Part shown: piece after piece, positions 8,353 to 18,081 of the stretch | Numbering within the stretch: position 1 is the first letter of the stretch | Layout of the letters: every line of letters starts with the position of its first letter | Assembly (NCBI RefSeq): GCF_040117685.2 | Contig: NZ_JBEDYP020000010.1 | Coordinates: forward strand, 62,001-126,000 | DNA from: Gracilimonas sp040117685 | GTDB taxonomy: Bacteria > Bacteroidota > Rhodothermia > Balneolales > Balneolaceae | Length of the DNA: 64,000 bases | Direction of reading: 5' to 3' | Notes under the pieces: generated by a model | Database searches by the model: none | The model's input: the letters and a program-made list of their open reading frames with translations, nothing else | What the model was told of the DNA's origin: nothing | Made by a program: the position numbers and the translations under genes

Positions 8353-10554
8353 CTACTTGATTAACATCATTTTCTTGTTCTGGGTAAATGTACCTGCCTC
8401 AATTCGGTAGAGATACATTCCAGAAGCAAGTTTAGACGCATCGAACTGAACGGTATGCTGTCCGGCTGTCATGCGGCCATTTACTAATTGAGCAACTTGC
8501 TGTCCAAGAATATTGTAAACCGTCAACGTAACCTGAGTTGCAGATGGCAACGTGAAGTTAATGTTCGTTGTCGGGTTGAAAGGGTTCGGATAGTTCTGGC
8601 TTAAGGAGAACTCTTCCGGAGTAGTGGTGATATCTTCGTTTTCGTTAGAAACAACTACATCGTTATCACCTTTACCACCATTACGTACTACAACAGGTCC
8701 TTCGGTTGTAGCAAGGATGTACTCGTCATACAGATCATCGTAAACAGAATCTCCTCGAACGAATCCACCAAATACAACTTCTACTTTAGAACCACTGATA
8801 CGTACATTATGGTCAGCACCAAAGCCGGCTTCGTTATCATATCCGTTGATACCTAATTTAAAGGCACCTACACGGGCATCTCCTGCAACATAAGACTTGG
8901 TTAATGTCCACAGAGAGTCTCCGGCAACTTCGTCATTACCCTCTCCGCTGTCATTAAACTTCAGGTCTTCAGCGCCGCCAAGAACAGGTCCCCAGTCTTC
9001 CCATCCACCGGCCAACAGAGGTCCGTTTCCGGAAAGGAAGTTAATGGTTGAGTCTTGTCCGCCACCGGCTTGTACATCAGCAGGAAGTGCCGAACTATCT
9101 GCCAGGTGGTAGTAAGCAGCACGCAGATCTACTTCAAATACAACATCGGTATCCTCTGAGAATACATCGTTAGGTGTAATTCCATCGAAGTAAGGGATGT
9201 TACCATCAGGAGCATTCTGAGCCAGGTAACGGCCTTGGAACAATCCATCTTCAGTAACGGTGATCATTTTGTTGTCGCCACTTTCCCAGGTCACAGACTC
9301 ATCATCATTCACGATAGTGAACTTGTAAGCATAGGTGCTTGGGATTGGTTTATCGGTGCTGAAGGTTACAGAACCTTCGTAAATACCTTCAGTTTGAGAC
9401 TCGGTGAGGTTATAAGTACCTGCACTCCAGTCAGCTTCGAAAGCGCCTGTTACAGAAACTGATTCCGTTTCAGGATCGAAATTTCCATTCAGTTCCTGAA
9501 TAGACATATCTACCTGGAAGAATAACTCAACTTCACCAAACGTAGCGTTGTTTAAGTCATCATAGTCAAACTCAGGCTCTTCAGCTCCAAGAGTAGAATC
9601 CATACTTACTGTAAATGTCCGGTTGTCTCCGCGAGATTCATATCCTCCACCTATTCTACCTGAATTCGAGTAGATGTGGTATTTGAATGCGTAATCGCCT
9701 TCTGCTAAGGATATAGTTTTAGTGTAAACACCATCTTCATCTGCATCCATAAGAGTATCTGCAGCGGTATCCCAACCATTCATGGATCCGGGAATGGTAA
9801 CGAAATCGTCTCCGGGTATAAATGCAGCCGAATCAATGATGTCATTCATATCAGCCTGGAAGGTAATGTCATAGTATCCCATAACGTCACTGGCAAATCG
9901 AGGTGAAATCTGAGAACCGTTGAAAGTTCCAACTACACCAATAATATCAAATCTTGCCGGAGGAGTTACCCCTATTGCTTCTGTTTGGGCCAGCAATCTA
10001 ATAGGTACTTCACTGCTATCAGCATTCAGGAATGCATCCACATTGGTTGATCCCGAGGATCCATCAGCAGGCCAATCACCTGGAGTGGTAAGCAGGTCGT
10101 TAATTCTAACTAAGGTTCCCTGAATCCCGGCTGTATCTGTTTCAGGTGATGCCGCTTCCACAAATTCCTCGTAAGTGATAACACGTGGTGCAGGAAGCTC
10201 ATTTCCTGAATTAATTACTGTAATATCTGTAGAAACATCGTCCACTACAATTTCTCTTAATCCATTGAATGTGTCGAGTTCTCCTGTTACTTCTACGCTA
10301 TCACCGGCACTAATATCTTTGGCGGGGGTTCCGAAATCAAAAATATTTAGTCCCACACCATTGTCCTGAATATAAAAGGATGTTCTGGAATCAGATTCCA
10401 AAGCAGGTGTGATAGCAATTCCTCGCACAGTTACTACTGTTCCGTCTGTACTGTCTTTCGCAGCCTCGATGGAAATAACCTGTGCATACACTGATGAAAG
10501 TCCTAAAAGGGCCATCAAAAGCGCTGTACTGAATAAGGTTGTAACCTTTTTCAT
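8353..10554 (-). CDS. T9SS-sorted starch-binding surface protein with N-terminal OB-fold
   Basis: A 733-residue exported protein (signal peptide ending SSVYAQ near 25) from ATG 10554. Residues about 26-120 look like the OB-fold found at the N-terminus of extracellular nucleases of the YhcR/ExeM kind (GTVVTVRGIA, SFYIQDNGVGL, AGDSVEVTGEL). Two starch-binding-like beta modules follow: one around 230-320 (FQADMND, IPGSMNGWD, YAFKYHI) and one around 340-440 (FFQVDMS, VTGAFEADW, YAYKFTI). A further beta module carries a third such opening (VFEVDLRAAYY). The C-terminus is a T9SS sorting domain (QNYPNPFNPTT, final KKMMLIK). No catalytic motif is visible. Its likely role is to hold starch at the surface, as SusE/SusF do in Bacteroides. 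It follows the PorV-like gene in the operon. Confidence 0.85.
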   Translation of the reverse strand: MKKVTTLFSTALLMALLGLSSVYAQVISIEAAKDSTDGTVVTVRGIAITPALESDSRTSFYIQDNGVGLNIFDFGTPAKDISAGDSVEVTGELDTFNGLREIVVDDVSTDITVINSGNELPAPRVITYEEFVEAASPETDTAGIQGTLVRINDLLTTPGDWPADGSSGSTNVDAFLNADSSEVPIRLLAQTEAIGVTPPARFDIIGVVGTFNGSQISPRFASDVMGYYDITFQADMNDIIDSAAFIPGDDFVTIPGSMNGWDTAADTLMDADEDGVYTKTISLAEGDYAFKYHIYSNSGRIGGGYESRGDNRTFTVSMDSTLGAEEPEFDYDDLNNATFGEVELFFQVDMSIQELNGNFDPETESVSVTGAFEADWSAGTYNLTESQTEGIYEGSVTFSTDKPIPSTYAYKFTIVNDDESVTWESGDNKMITVTEDGLFQGRYLAQNAPDGNIPYFDGITPNDVFSEDTDVVFEVDLRAAYYHLADSSALPADVQAGGGQDSTINFLSGNGPLLAGGWEDWGPVLGGAEDLKFNDSGEGNDEVAGDSLWTLTKSYVAGDARVGAFKLGINGYDNEAGFGADHNVRISGSKVEVVFGGFVRGDSVYDDLYDEYILATTEGPVVVRNGGKGDNDVVVSNENEDITTTPEEFSLSQNYPNPFNPTTNINFTLPSATQVTLTVYNILGQQVAQLVNGRMTAGQHTVQFDASKLASGMYLYRIEAGTFTQNKKMMLIK

Positions 10555-10602
10555 AGTTGCTCCTATGTTTGTTGTTATTGTTTCTGCGTGTGCAGTTTCT
10601 TA

Positions 10603-11646
10603 TTAAAAATCAATTTGTAAAGTCCACAGAATAGGATCTTCCAAATACTCATGTGTCATATAGGTGGCTCCGAAGTTTGCCCCTATTCCGTTAAAGTCGT
10701 ACTTCAGTCCAAACCCGGCTGTAAAACCCTGGTCTTCTATTTGGGAGGAAAACAGGCTTCGGTACCCTCCTCTTAAAAACAACAGGTCGTTAAAGCCATA
10801 TTCAAGCCCAAGGTCAATACTTTCCGAGTTGTCGCTTGGGTGCTTGGCATCAACAGCCAGCTCTACTTTATGGCTTTCCATATCCAAGGCATCAATGGCC
10901 AGCCCTACTTTAAACAGCAGTGGCATAGGCCATGAGTCGGTTCCTAAGTATCCTTCCAGCCGGTCATTATTTCCGTTAATTCCTTTGTCAATGTCAATAG
11001 CCTGCCGAAGGTCATCTCCCGACATCTTCATTTCATTTCCGAAGTTGGTCATCGACATCCCGATTCTAAGGTTCCTGAAATTGGTGCGGTAAAATACACC
11101 AAGGTCTACCGCAAAGCCGGTGGCCGATTCATTCCATATCTTCTCCTGCACAAACTTGGTATTCGCCCCTATAGAAAACTGATCCGTAATAAATCGTGAA
11201 TAAGAAACAGCAACTGCCAGGTTAGTCGGGGTAAATACCTCCCCGGTTCCTTCCGGTATCTCTATGGTTCTTACTTCAATTTCACCGTGATCAATCGCAC
11301 GAACGGAAAGAGCAAAATTACCAAGATTTCCTCCATTTATAACCACTGAAGCATCCTGAATTTGGGAGTCAAGAAACCAGTTCATATTTGAGAATGTCAC
11401 CGTATTGTTTTCAAGCTGTGCCATTCCTGCCGGGTTCCAGAACATGGAGCTTCCGTCGTCAGCAATTGCTACATAGGCACCGCCCATGGCCGTGGCTTTG
11501 GCGCCAGAAGTAATACTTAAAAAAGCGGCGGCTGTAGTTCCAACTTTATCCTGTGCCTGCACATTCGTTGCTAAAACCGCGCTGGTTGCTAACAACAAAC
11601 AGTACTTGACTGCCTTAACTATGTTCATTGTTTGACCTTTCATCAT
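10603..11646 (-). CDS. PorV/PorQ-family outer-membrane protein
   Basis: A 347-residue outer-membrane beta-barrel protein of the PorV/PorQ (UPF0164) family. After a signal peptide (cleavage near NVQAQ) comes the family hallmark ITSGAKATAMGGAYVAIADDGSSM with FWNPAGMAQL, then alternating beta strands and a last strand ending LQIDF, typical of outer-membrane barrels. Known PorV is a shuttle that carries T9SS cargo from the translocon to the surface attachment complex; PorQ and other paralogues have related roles. Its ATG (11646) overlaps the stop of the preceding large secreted protein by ATGA, so the two are translationally coupled. This suggests a dedicated partner for that protein rather than the general PorV of the cell. 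A later in-frame ATG (residue 7) is also possible. Confidence 0.88.
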   Translation of the reverse strand: MMKGQTMNIVKAVKYCLLLATSAVLATNVQAQDKVGTTAAAFLSITSGAKATAMGGAYVAIADDGSSMFWNPAGMAQLENNTVTFSNMNWFLDSQIQDASVVINGGNLGNFALSVRAIDHGEIEVRTIEIPEGTGEVFTPTNLAVAVSYSRFITDQFSIGANTKFVQEKIWNESATGFAVDLGVFYRTNFRNLRIGMSMTNFGNEMKMSGDDLRQAIDIDKGINGNNDRLEGYLGTDSWPMPLLFKVGLAIDALDMESHKVELAVDAKHPSDNSESIDLGLEYGFNDLLFLRGGYRSLFSSQIEDQGFTAGFGLKYDFNGIGANFGATYMTHEYLEDPILWTLQIDF

Positions 11647-14600
11647 TTAATTAGTGCAATTTTTCCTGTTTTAGTACCTACGCCCGGAGCTTTCAGGTGA
11701 TAATAGTAGACTCCATAGGCCACATCCAGATTCTCCCTCGTCCGCAAGTCCCAATCCACATACCCCCGATCGATGGAGGCATCGTGCTGAAGTTCGCGTA
11801 CCAGTTCCCCGCGAACCGTGAAGATTCGTATTGTTGAACCCTCAGGTACATTCTGGAATTGGATTTTGCGTTCCCCTCGCCCACTTGTGATAGTTGGCGG
11901 TAGTTTCCCTTCCCAGCTGGCTGCGCTTACATATGGGTTTGGTACCACTCTAACCTGATCGAGTCTGTCTTTAGCTGACTCATTATCTACGTTAGATGAT
12001 TTAGTGGTGTATGAATACCTGTCGCTGGAACCAAAAGACTTGTATGTCTTGATTTCATAAATATCACCGGCTTCAGGCAGCTCTCCGGTTGGTACGCGGC
12101 CTTGCCCCAGAACCGTTTCATATACAATTCGGAATTCAAACACAGGACTAAGTGAATCACCAAAGCTGTCGTAGATATAAACGAATTCCCGGTCGCCCAA
12201 TCTCCCGTCCTGATTGCCCTGAGTCTCATCAAAAGCAAATGGTACTTCTTCTCCAGTCACGGTATTGGTTACGGTGAAATTGACATCCACAGCAGGTGTA
12301 TTTCTGGCACTTGGCCCGGTACCATTCACGGTATCCAACGATGTAGCCACATCCTGGTCAAAGAACTCAATTTCATAGTCATAAGGAGCTTTAAGAGCTG
12401 CAAACTGCCAGAATGGACTGTTGCTCAGTGTTCCATCCCGTACCAGTACTTCAATTTTCACAGAATCGTCCTCAGTCCAGCCCGATTCATCCTGATTAAT
12501 ACGGGTTTCATCATTCTGAAAGGCCAGTCTCATTCCATCAAAAATGTTTGATTCTGCATCCGAAAGTGGAATATCCGAAAGTATGATGTCGCCATTATTA
12601 ATCACTGAATAAGTAGTAGCCGGATAGGTATTTCCCGGGAACCGTACTTCATACTCTGCATTTTCTTTCAGGAATACCGGGTCCAGAACTTCCACAAATA
12701 CATCCCCGGTTGCCGTTCCCTGTGGATGACCGACATCACCCACAACAGATCCGGCCTGATACCCCAGAACAGGAGTATTTGGTTCTACTTCTACCACGTT
12801 TATATCTGTTACAGTTGAACCATCATCCCGAATAGTTACCGAGAAGTTATTCTCAGCGGGATAAAAATCGATGCTTCCCCTGTCATAAGCGGCCAATGCA
12901 TAATAATAGGTTTGACCGTTCACTACGTTGGTATCCACAAAAGAGTGCTTCAGGCCGGTATCATCCCCTAAATAGAAAGGAACACCACGCACCCGGTCGG
13001 CAAGATCCGGATTATACACGTAGGTCGGGTCGTTTTGACCGGTGGACGTATCTTCGGCTGCCTGCCATAACCCGTTAATCCCGTTATCCAGGTCAAACTG
13101 AGCGATAGGCTCCAACAGAGCATCGTTTCCAAAGGCATCAGTAATTCTGCCCGGATCCAGGAAGTTGGGATCGGTACTTTTGAAAATTTTATAACCCTCA
13201 AAATCCTGTCCTAAAATCGGATCAATGCTTTCTTCAGCTATACTATTCCAGTACAGGGTAACCCGCTCATCACCTACAGCCGCTTTAAGCGTTGGTTTTT
13301 CGGGCGGCCGGGCAAAGTTATAATTTCGGTTATAGATTTCCTGAATGGTTTGCACGTTGTTGGTGATGTTGGCAAGGTCTTCACCAAATACCAGAGCCAG
13401 AGAGAAACGAATGGTTTCGCCCGGTTCAAGTCGGAAATACCCGGAGCTAAAGATAAAATCACCGTCTACACCACCAGCCTGCCGGTCTTCATTTAACTGA
13501 TTGTTAGGAGTGAAAAAACCCGGAGACATAGCATCCCAAACCTGTTCATCCTGATTCAGGCGTACAGCACCCGGAGGAGTAAAATAATAGAAACTGGAAA
13601 GGCCAACCTGATCCGTCTCGTCCACATCCAGGTTCTCAAAATTGGGTTCTCCGATAGTTGGAACACCATCTCCTTCACCGGCATCGCCTGTTCCGGATAC
13701 ACCGTCAGCACCCACATCATCGGTAAGCGGGTTCCAGTCGGAATCGTTGTCAATTCCATCCGATCCCGATTCATCAATCATTGGGTTTAATAGTCCATGA
13801 GTGATTGAATCTTGCTGGGTTGGTGCCCCATTTCCAACATCTTCAGCAAAGCCTACATAATTCTTGTAGTAAAGTGCAGGAAGTTGTTCAATACCCCCGG
13901 TAATTCTCTCTTGACGTCGTTCATAATGCAGTTTTTCATCTTCATCAATAAGCCCATCTAAGTCTTCATCAATCAAATTCTTCTCAGTTACCGTAATAAC
14001 CTCGTCACGGTTCCTGACATCCTTTGTAGTCTCCTGAATAGTCATACCAGGAGAAATTTGATATTCATATCCCTGTGAGGTTACAGTAGTTGTACCACTG
14101 CCCAGGAAAATAAATGAACGCTCACCAGTTTCTTCATCAATTAATACAATTGGATCACCTTCACTCAGCGTTCTGGGTTGAAAATCCTGCGGTTGAAAAA
14201 CATTTCCCTGCCCTGCTAATGATGGATCCACATATGGGAAACCATCAATATTCAGCTGATCAGGATCTCCGTCTCCATCGTTGTCAATACCATCATCCGG
14301 ATCTCCGGGACTTTCCATGAAGGCATACCCAACGTAGCCCACGTCGTTTCCATCGTTATTGGTACCGTCAGCATCCCAGGAATACACAATTCGGTTGGCC
14401 TGATCAAAGAAAGCAAGGTCATCCTGTGTATCACCGGTACCGGAAACCGCGCTTTCTCCGGCAGCGGTTCCTACCACCAAACCTACCGATACTCGAGGAT
14501 AAGTTGTGGTACTGGTGTTGGTAAGTTCATAAATATAAAACATGGCATCCTGAGCCAGGAACTGAGACCATTGAAGTCCCCGAACGCTCATGGCCAGCCC

Positions 14601-15281
14601 TTGTCCGTCCCTGGAAGGATCGGTGCTGTCTGGTTCAAACGATGAAATTTCACCCTGATTAGCCAGGTCATTCATGAACTTATCGTTGTGATCGTCTGTC
14701 CAGAAATAGGTCTCAAAATCAGCGTTCTGGATTCCCCGTCCAAAGAAACCATTCCACTCGGGGCTACCATCGGGTGCTATCCAGGTTGGCTGATCCGGCC
14801 AGCGGTTCGGCCAGGTGGTTTCATCCACACTTATAGCCGGACGGTCATTTTCTCCGTCATCATTAGCAAAGCCGGCCATGGGCTCAAATCCCCAAAACTG
14901 GGTCTGCCCCGGACGAATACCCTGCCCTGCCCGGGGACCAAAGTTCGTAACGGAATGCTGAACCAGAGAATCTGCTTCTCCGTCACCATTGGTGTCAACA
15001 GGAATTTCCAAAGAAATTACCGGAGATACATCACCAATGTAGTTTACATCAGAGCCCCGTGGCCACTGCCCTCGGATTTCACCTACCCCGCCTAATAGTC
15101 CTGAGTTGTGGAAAGTAATCCATACCCGGTTTCCGTCAGATTCGGCACTTTTTCGGTACTCCCTGCTGGAGCGATACTGTGGATCTTTGAGAAATTCAGG
15201 AACATTTTGAGCGGTTGCATAGTCCTGCGCAAATAACAGGACAGCAAATAAAAAAACTAAACCGGAAGTAAATTTCTTCAT
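11643..15281 (-). CDS. Giant secreted protein with variant C-terminal sorting domain, paired with TonB receptor and PorV-like protein
   Basis: A 1212-residue exported protein, counted from ATG 15281 (MKKFTSG..., signal peptide ending ATAQ); a TTG 13 codons upstream, directly after the receptor stop, and an ATG between them are alternatives. I do not recognise a catalytic domain. Visible features are Asp-rich calcium-binding-like stretches (DDGIDNDGDGDPDQL, DGIDNDSDWNP), a fibronectin-III-like segment around 660-820 (RVTLYWNSI, YYYALAAYDRGS) and a C-terminal beta domain that begins VRVVPNPYVSAASWEG and ends GKIALIK. This tail resembles T9SS/FlgD-Ig sorting domains without the usual YPNPFNP. 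Lying between a TonB-dependent receptor and a PorV-like gene, it may be the surface lid or glycan-capture subunit that SusD provides elsewhere; this is inference. Confidence 0.7.
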   Translation of the reverse strand: MKKFTSGLVFLFAVLLFAQDYATAQNVPEFLKDPQYRSSREYRKSAESDGNRVWITFHNSGLLGGVGEIRGQWPRGSDVNYIGDVSPVISLEIPVDTNGDGEADSLVQHSVTNFGPRAGQGIRPGQTQFWGFEPMAGFANDDGENDRPAISVDETTWPNRWPDQPTWIAPDGSPEWNGFFGRGIQNADFETYFWTDDHNDKFMNDLANQGEISSFEPDSTDPSRDGQGLAMSVRGLQWSQFLAQDAMFYIYELTNTSTTTYPRVSVGLVVGTAAGESAVSGTGDTQDDLAFFDQANRIVYSWDADGTNNDGNDVGYVGYAFMESPGDPDDGIDNDGDGDPDQLNIDGFPYVDPSLAGQGNVFQPQDFQPRTLSEGDPIVLIDEETGERSFIFLGSGTTTVTSQGYEYQISPGMTIQETTKDVRNRDEVITVTEKNLIDEDLDGLIDEDEKLHYERRQERITGGIEQLPALYYKNYVGFAEDVGNGAPTQQDSITHGLLNPMIDESGSDGIDNDSDWNPLTDDVGADGVSGTGDAGEGDGVPTIGEPNFENLDVDETDQVGLSSFYYFTPPGAVRLNQDEQVWDAMSPGFFTPNNQLNEDRQAGGVDGDFIFSSGYFRLEPGETIRFSLALVFGEDLANITNNVQTIQEIYNRNYNFARPPEKPTLKAAVGDERVTLYWNSIAEESIDPILGQDFEGYKIFKSTDPNFLDPGRITDAFGNDALLEPIAQFDLDNGINGLWQAAEDTSTGQNDPTYVYNPDLADRVRGVPFYLGDDTGLKHSFVDTNVVNGQTYYYALAAYDRGSIDFYPAENNFSVTIRDDGSTVTDINVVEVEPNTPVLGYQAGSVVGDVGHPQGTATGDVFVEVLDPVFLKENAEYEVRFPGNTYPATTYSVINNGDIILSDIPLSDAESNIFDGMRLAFQNDETRINQDESGWTEDDSVKIEVLVRDGTLSNSPFWQFAALKAPYDYEIEFFDQDVATSLDTVNGTGPSARNTPAVDVNFTVTNTVTGEEVPFAFDETQGNQDGRLGDREFVYIYDSFGDSLSPVFEFRIVYETVLGQGRVPTGELPEAGDIYEIKTYKSFGSSDRYSYTTKSSNVDNESAKDRLDQVRVVPNPYVSAASWEGKLPPTITSGRGERKIQFQNVPEGSTIRIFTVRGELVRELQHDASIDRGYVDWDLRTRENLDVAYGVYYYHLKAPGVGTKTGKIALIK

Positions 15282-15320
15282 GCTTTTTTGAGTATCAAAC
15301 AGATGCATATTGGTATTCAA

Positions 15321-17987
15321 TTAAAAATTATATCGGACTCCGAAAACCACACGTCGCGGTTCGTTATAAAAATCGGGACGGTCGTAATTCTCGTTCAGAT
15401 ACCGTATATCACCCCTGAAGGTCTTAAGATCTTCGTTTCGGTAGAGTGAATATTCCGCAGTCCCGGTATCAGAGAAAACCCCCTGTTCGTTACCGGTATC
15501 CAGAACATTATCAATCTTGGCATAAACCTGAAGTCGCTGATTGTCGCCCATTTCGAAATTCTTGGTAAGATTTAAATCCAGATTGTACTTAGGCGGGCGT
15601 CGTTGACTGTTCAATGGATTTACGGAAGGTGGTGTAGTCCCGCTGCGAAGAGTGTAATCCGGTGTGTAAGGGAAACCGGAACCTGCGTTAAAAATAGCTC
15701 CAAATCCCCACCCATCTCTGGACGTATAATTGGCAGTAAGGTTAACGGTGTGCAACTGATCCCAATCAAGAGGTACAATTCGTTTTTCAAGTTCCGTTTT
15801 GGCTGCTGCTGCATTGTAGGCCTGAGCCGGGTCAGAAGCATTTCCTTTGGCAATCTGGAAGGTATAGTCTGCTGTAAAATACAATCCGTTCGAAAAGCCC
15901 TGATCAAATGTAAGCACCACCCCTTTGATAAATCCAAAGTCAGAGTTTTTGATGATTCCATAACGGACCGATGTCCCGTCTACAACAGTCGGGTCAGTAG
16001 CAGTACCGGCGAGGTTTCTGATATCACGGAAAAATGCGGTTACCTCTACAGCCGAGCTGCTGCTTAACTCCTGCTTATATCCCAACTCTCCATTAATGGT
16101 TTTCTGTGGTTTCAGATTGGCGTTCCCAAGAAGACCAATTAGCCCTGAACCACTTCCAAGCCGGAAAAATGGGTTTTGATACAGCAGGTTAAAGTTTGGA
16201 ATCTGGAAAAAGTGGCCATAAGAAAAGTGTAGGGCTCCGGTTTCGGAAATCGGGAATGCAATACCCAAACGCGGACTAAACTGCCAGGTGGGCTCAGATG
16301 ATTCAAAAACCTGGCTTTGGTCTTCCGGGCGCTGCTCTTCAAATACCACATTAGGGTCTGTGGGGTCGGTAAATACCCTAAAGTTAGAGTCAAAATAATC
16401 GAAACGAACCCCGGCATTAATAATCAGATTTCCGATCTCTACTTTATCCTGTATATATCCTGAAATCTCTATCGGATTCACATCATAGGCAGAGTTAACA
16501 AAAAGGGTTTCAACACCACCATCAGGACTGTTTACAATAGAGGTTTTGTCACTGTATTTGAGCGTATGATACCGGTACTCGACTCCGGTTTTAATTTGGT
16601 TCGCACTATTTACCTGACTGGTGATGTCAAACTTACCGATCAATGTACTGGTTTCCCGGCTGGTTCGACCATTCTCGGTTCCGCCAACAATGAAGTTTGA
16701 GGTCACGTTACTTGCCCGGAATCCGGCATAATCGTTGGGCAGGTATCTTGAGTCAAACGGATCTTCAAATAGATACGACTCATATTTCTTATAGGTGTTC
16801 GACACACTCACATCATAATAGGTGTTGCTAGAAAGCGTGTGTGTACCTTTCAGATAAGCACTGTAATTACGTGTGAATTCCTGTCGGGAGAATTGCGGCA
16901 TAAACTGAGCAGAGTGGTTGTAATTCTTAAACTCCTCTCCCCCAAAAATACCATTTGCTGAAATCTTCACTCCTGCCACAGGTCGCCACGTGAGCTTCAC
17001 CTGGGCATTTAGTTTCTCATAAGGATTCATATTCACTAAAGAAGAATCCCCGGAGCCCAAAGTATCAACCAAACCAAGCTGACCCAGTGAGTTAATGCCC
17101 ACATCGTTGTAATCAAATACTTCCCGCCCGTAGAACCAGCCGTCGTTTCCAAAATATCTGGCGCTGGCAAAGAAAAACAGCTTGTCCTTAATAATGGGGC
17201 CGTCCAGGCTTGCCTCAACATTTCGAACGGCAATCGGGTTGATTTGGCCAATGCCTCTGAAAAGGTCTGTTCGGGTAGAAACATAATCCCCTAAAAAAGT
17301 ATTTACGGACCCTGTAAATTCGTTGCTTCCGTCTTTGGTCACAATATTCACGATACCACTCATGGCCTGCCCGTATTCCGCATTAAATGCTCCGGTAACA
17401 ACCTGCACTTCTTTTACTGAACTATTCTCAACACCGGCAGAAAGGCTACCGTCAAACACATCCGTTACTGGAACACCATCTACCCAATACCCTACTTCAC
17501 CAGTACGCCCGCCTCTAAAGTGACCATCAACCACACCGGCCTGTAGTTCTACGACTTCAGAAAAATTCTCAACCGGAATGGCTTCAATCTGATCGCTTGT
17601 AACCGAAGAAAGACTAGCCGTTACATCTTTTCTGATTAACTCTCTACCTGCAGTAACCGTAACCTCTTCTCCCTCCAATACCTGTGCCCGCAGTTCAACA
17701 TTAATTTCCGTTGTAAGATCTATGGAAACGCGAACATCTTCTACTGTAGTCTGACTGTAACCAATGTAAGAAACAACCAGGTTATAGCTGCCCGGTTCAA
17801 CTCCGGTAATAATATACTCTCCGTTAACATCAGTAGCATCCCCTTTGGACGTCCCTTCAATAATTACACTAGCACCTATAACCGTTTCACCTGTTTCAAA
17901 ATCAGTAACCACTCCCCGAATTTTTCCATATTGAGCAAAAGCAGTGGCGGTGGTAAGGCTAAAAAAGAGTATGAAGAGATAGCGCAT
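15321..17987 (-). CDS. TonB-dependent receptor of the alpha-glucan locus
   Basis: An 888-residue outer-membrane receptor from ATG 17987. Order: signal peptide (to about 19, AFAQ), carboxypeptidase-regulatory-like beta domain (about 22-100, GVVTDFETGETVIGASV, DVNGEYII), plug domain (about 125-220, with VWVDG-type motif as GYWVDGVPV and AEYGQAMSGIVNIVTKDG), then a 22-strand barrel ending in VVFGVRYNF with terminal Phe. It should import malto-oligosaccharides with energy from TonB. It is similar in layout to SusC, but no SusD gene follows; a large secreted protein and a PorV-like gene take that place. It opens the operon, about 43 bp downstream of a perfect LacI-type palindrome, so substrate uptake is probably the most strongly controlled step. 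Confidence 0.92.
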   Translation of the reverse strand: MRYLFILFFSLTTATAFAQYGKIRGVVTDFETGETVIGASVIIEGTSKGDATDVNGEYIITGVEPGSYNLVVSYIGYSQTTVEDVRVSIDLTTEINVELRAQVLEGEEVTVTAGRELIRKDVTASLSSVTSDQIEAIPVENFSEVVELQAGVVDGHFRGGRTGEVGYWVDGVPVTDVFDGSLSAGVENSSVKEVQVVTGAFNAEYGQAMSGIVNIVTKDGSNEFTGSVNTFLGDYVSTRTDLFRGIGQINPIAVRNVEASLDGPIIKDKLFFFASARYFGNDGWFYGREVFDYNDVGINSLGQLGLVDTLGSGDSSLVNMNPYEKLNAQVKLTWRPVAGVKISANGIFGGEEFKNYNHSAQFMPQFSRQEFTRNYSAYLKGTHTLSSNTYYDVSVSNTYKKYESYLFEDPFDSRYLPNDYAGFRASNVTSNFIVGGTENGRTSRETSTLIGKFDITSQVNSANQIKTGVEYRYHTLKYSDKTSIVNSPDGGVETLFVNSAYDVNPIEISGYIQDKVEIGNLIINAGVRFDYFDSNFRVFTDPTDPNVVFEEQRPEDQSQVFESSEPTWQFSPRLGIAFPISETGALHFSYGHFFQIPNFNLLYQNPFFRLGSGSGLIGLLGNANLKPQKTINGELGYKQELSSSSAVEVTAFFRDIRNLAGTATDPTVVDGTSVRYGIIKNSDFGFIKGVVLTFDQGFSNGLYFTADYTFQIAKGNASDPAQAYNAAAAKTELEKRIVPLDWDQLHTVNLTANYTSRDGWGFGAIFNAGSGFPYTPDYTLRSGTTPPSVNPLNSQRRPPKYNLDLNLTKNFEMGDNQRLQVYAKIDNVLDTGNEQGVFSDTGTAEYSLYRNEDLKTFRGDIRYLNENYDRPDFYNEPRRVVFGVRYNF

Positions 17988-18029
17988 TTATCCAACATTA
18001 TTTATTCCGGTTCTTGGAATTTAATGTTA

Positions 18030-18043
18030 TGTAAGCGCTTACA
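18030..18043. promoter_or_regulatory. LacI-family operator (perfect palindrome TGTAAGCGCTTACA)
   Basis: A perfect 14-bp palindrome with central CG, matching the general LacI/CcpA-type consensus TGWAARCGNTTWCA. It lies 43 bp upstream of the TonB-dependent receptor start. The LacI-family gene at 7262-8275 is the obvious candidate binder. Confidence 0.8.
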
Positions 18044-18065
18044 ATTTTTCAAGAAGATTTTCTAA

Positions 18066-18081
18066 AAAAGCGCTTTTCTAA
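18066..18081. promoter_or_regulatory. Second LacI-type operator candidate (AAAAGCGCTTTT core)
   Basis: Palindrome AAAAGCGCTTTT at 18066-18077 with the same AGCGCT centre as the site 31 bp (about three helical turns) away. The minus-strand 15-mer TTAGAAAAGCGCTTT here recurs exactly at 63177-63191 in front of the beta-glucan locus. Confidence 0.6.

Noticed and set aside
8169..8360. Plus-strand open frame across the LacI-type start and terminator
   Set aside because: It overlaps the helix-turn-helix coding region antisense and has no family features.
11643..15281. SusD homologue next to the TonB receptor
   Set aside because: The protein is more than twice SusD length, beta-rich with calcium-type repeats, and shows no TPR-like helices or lipobox.
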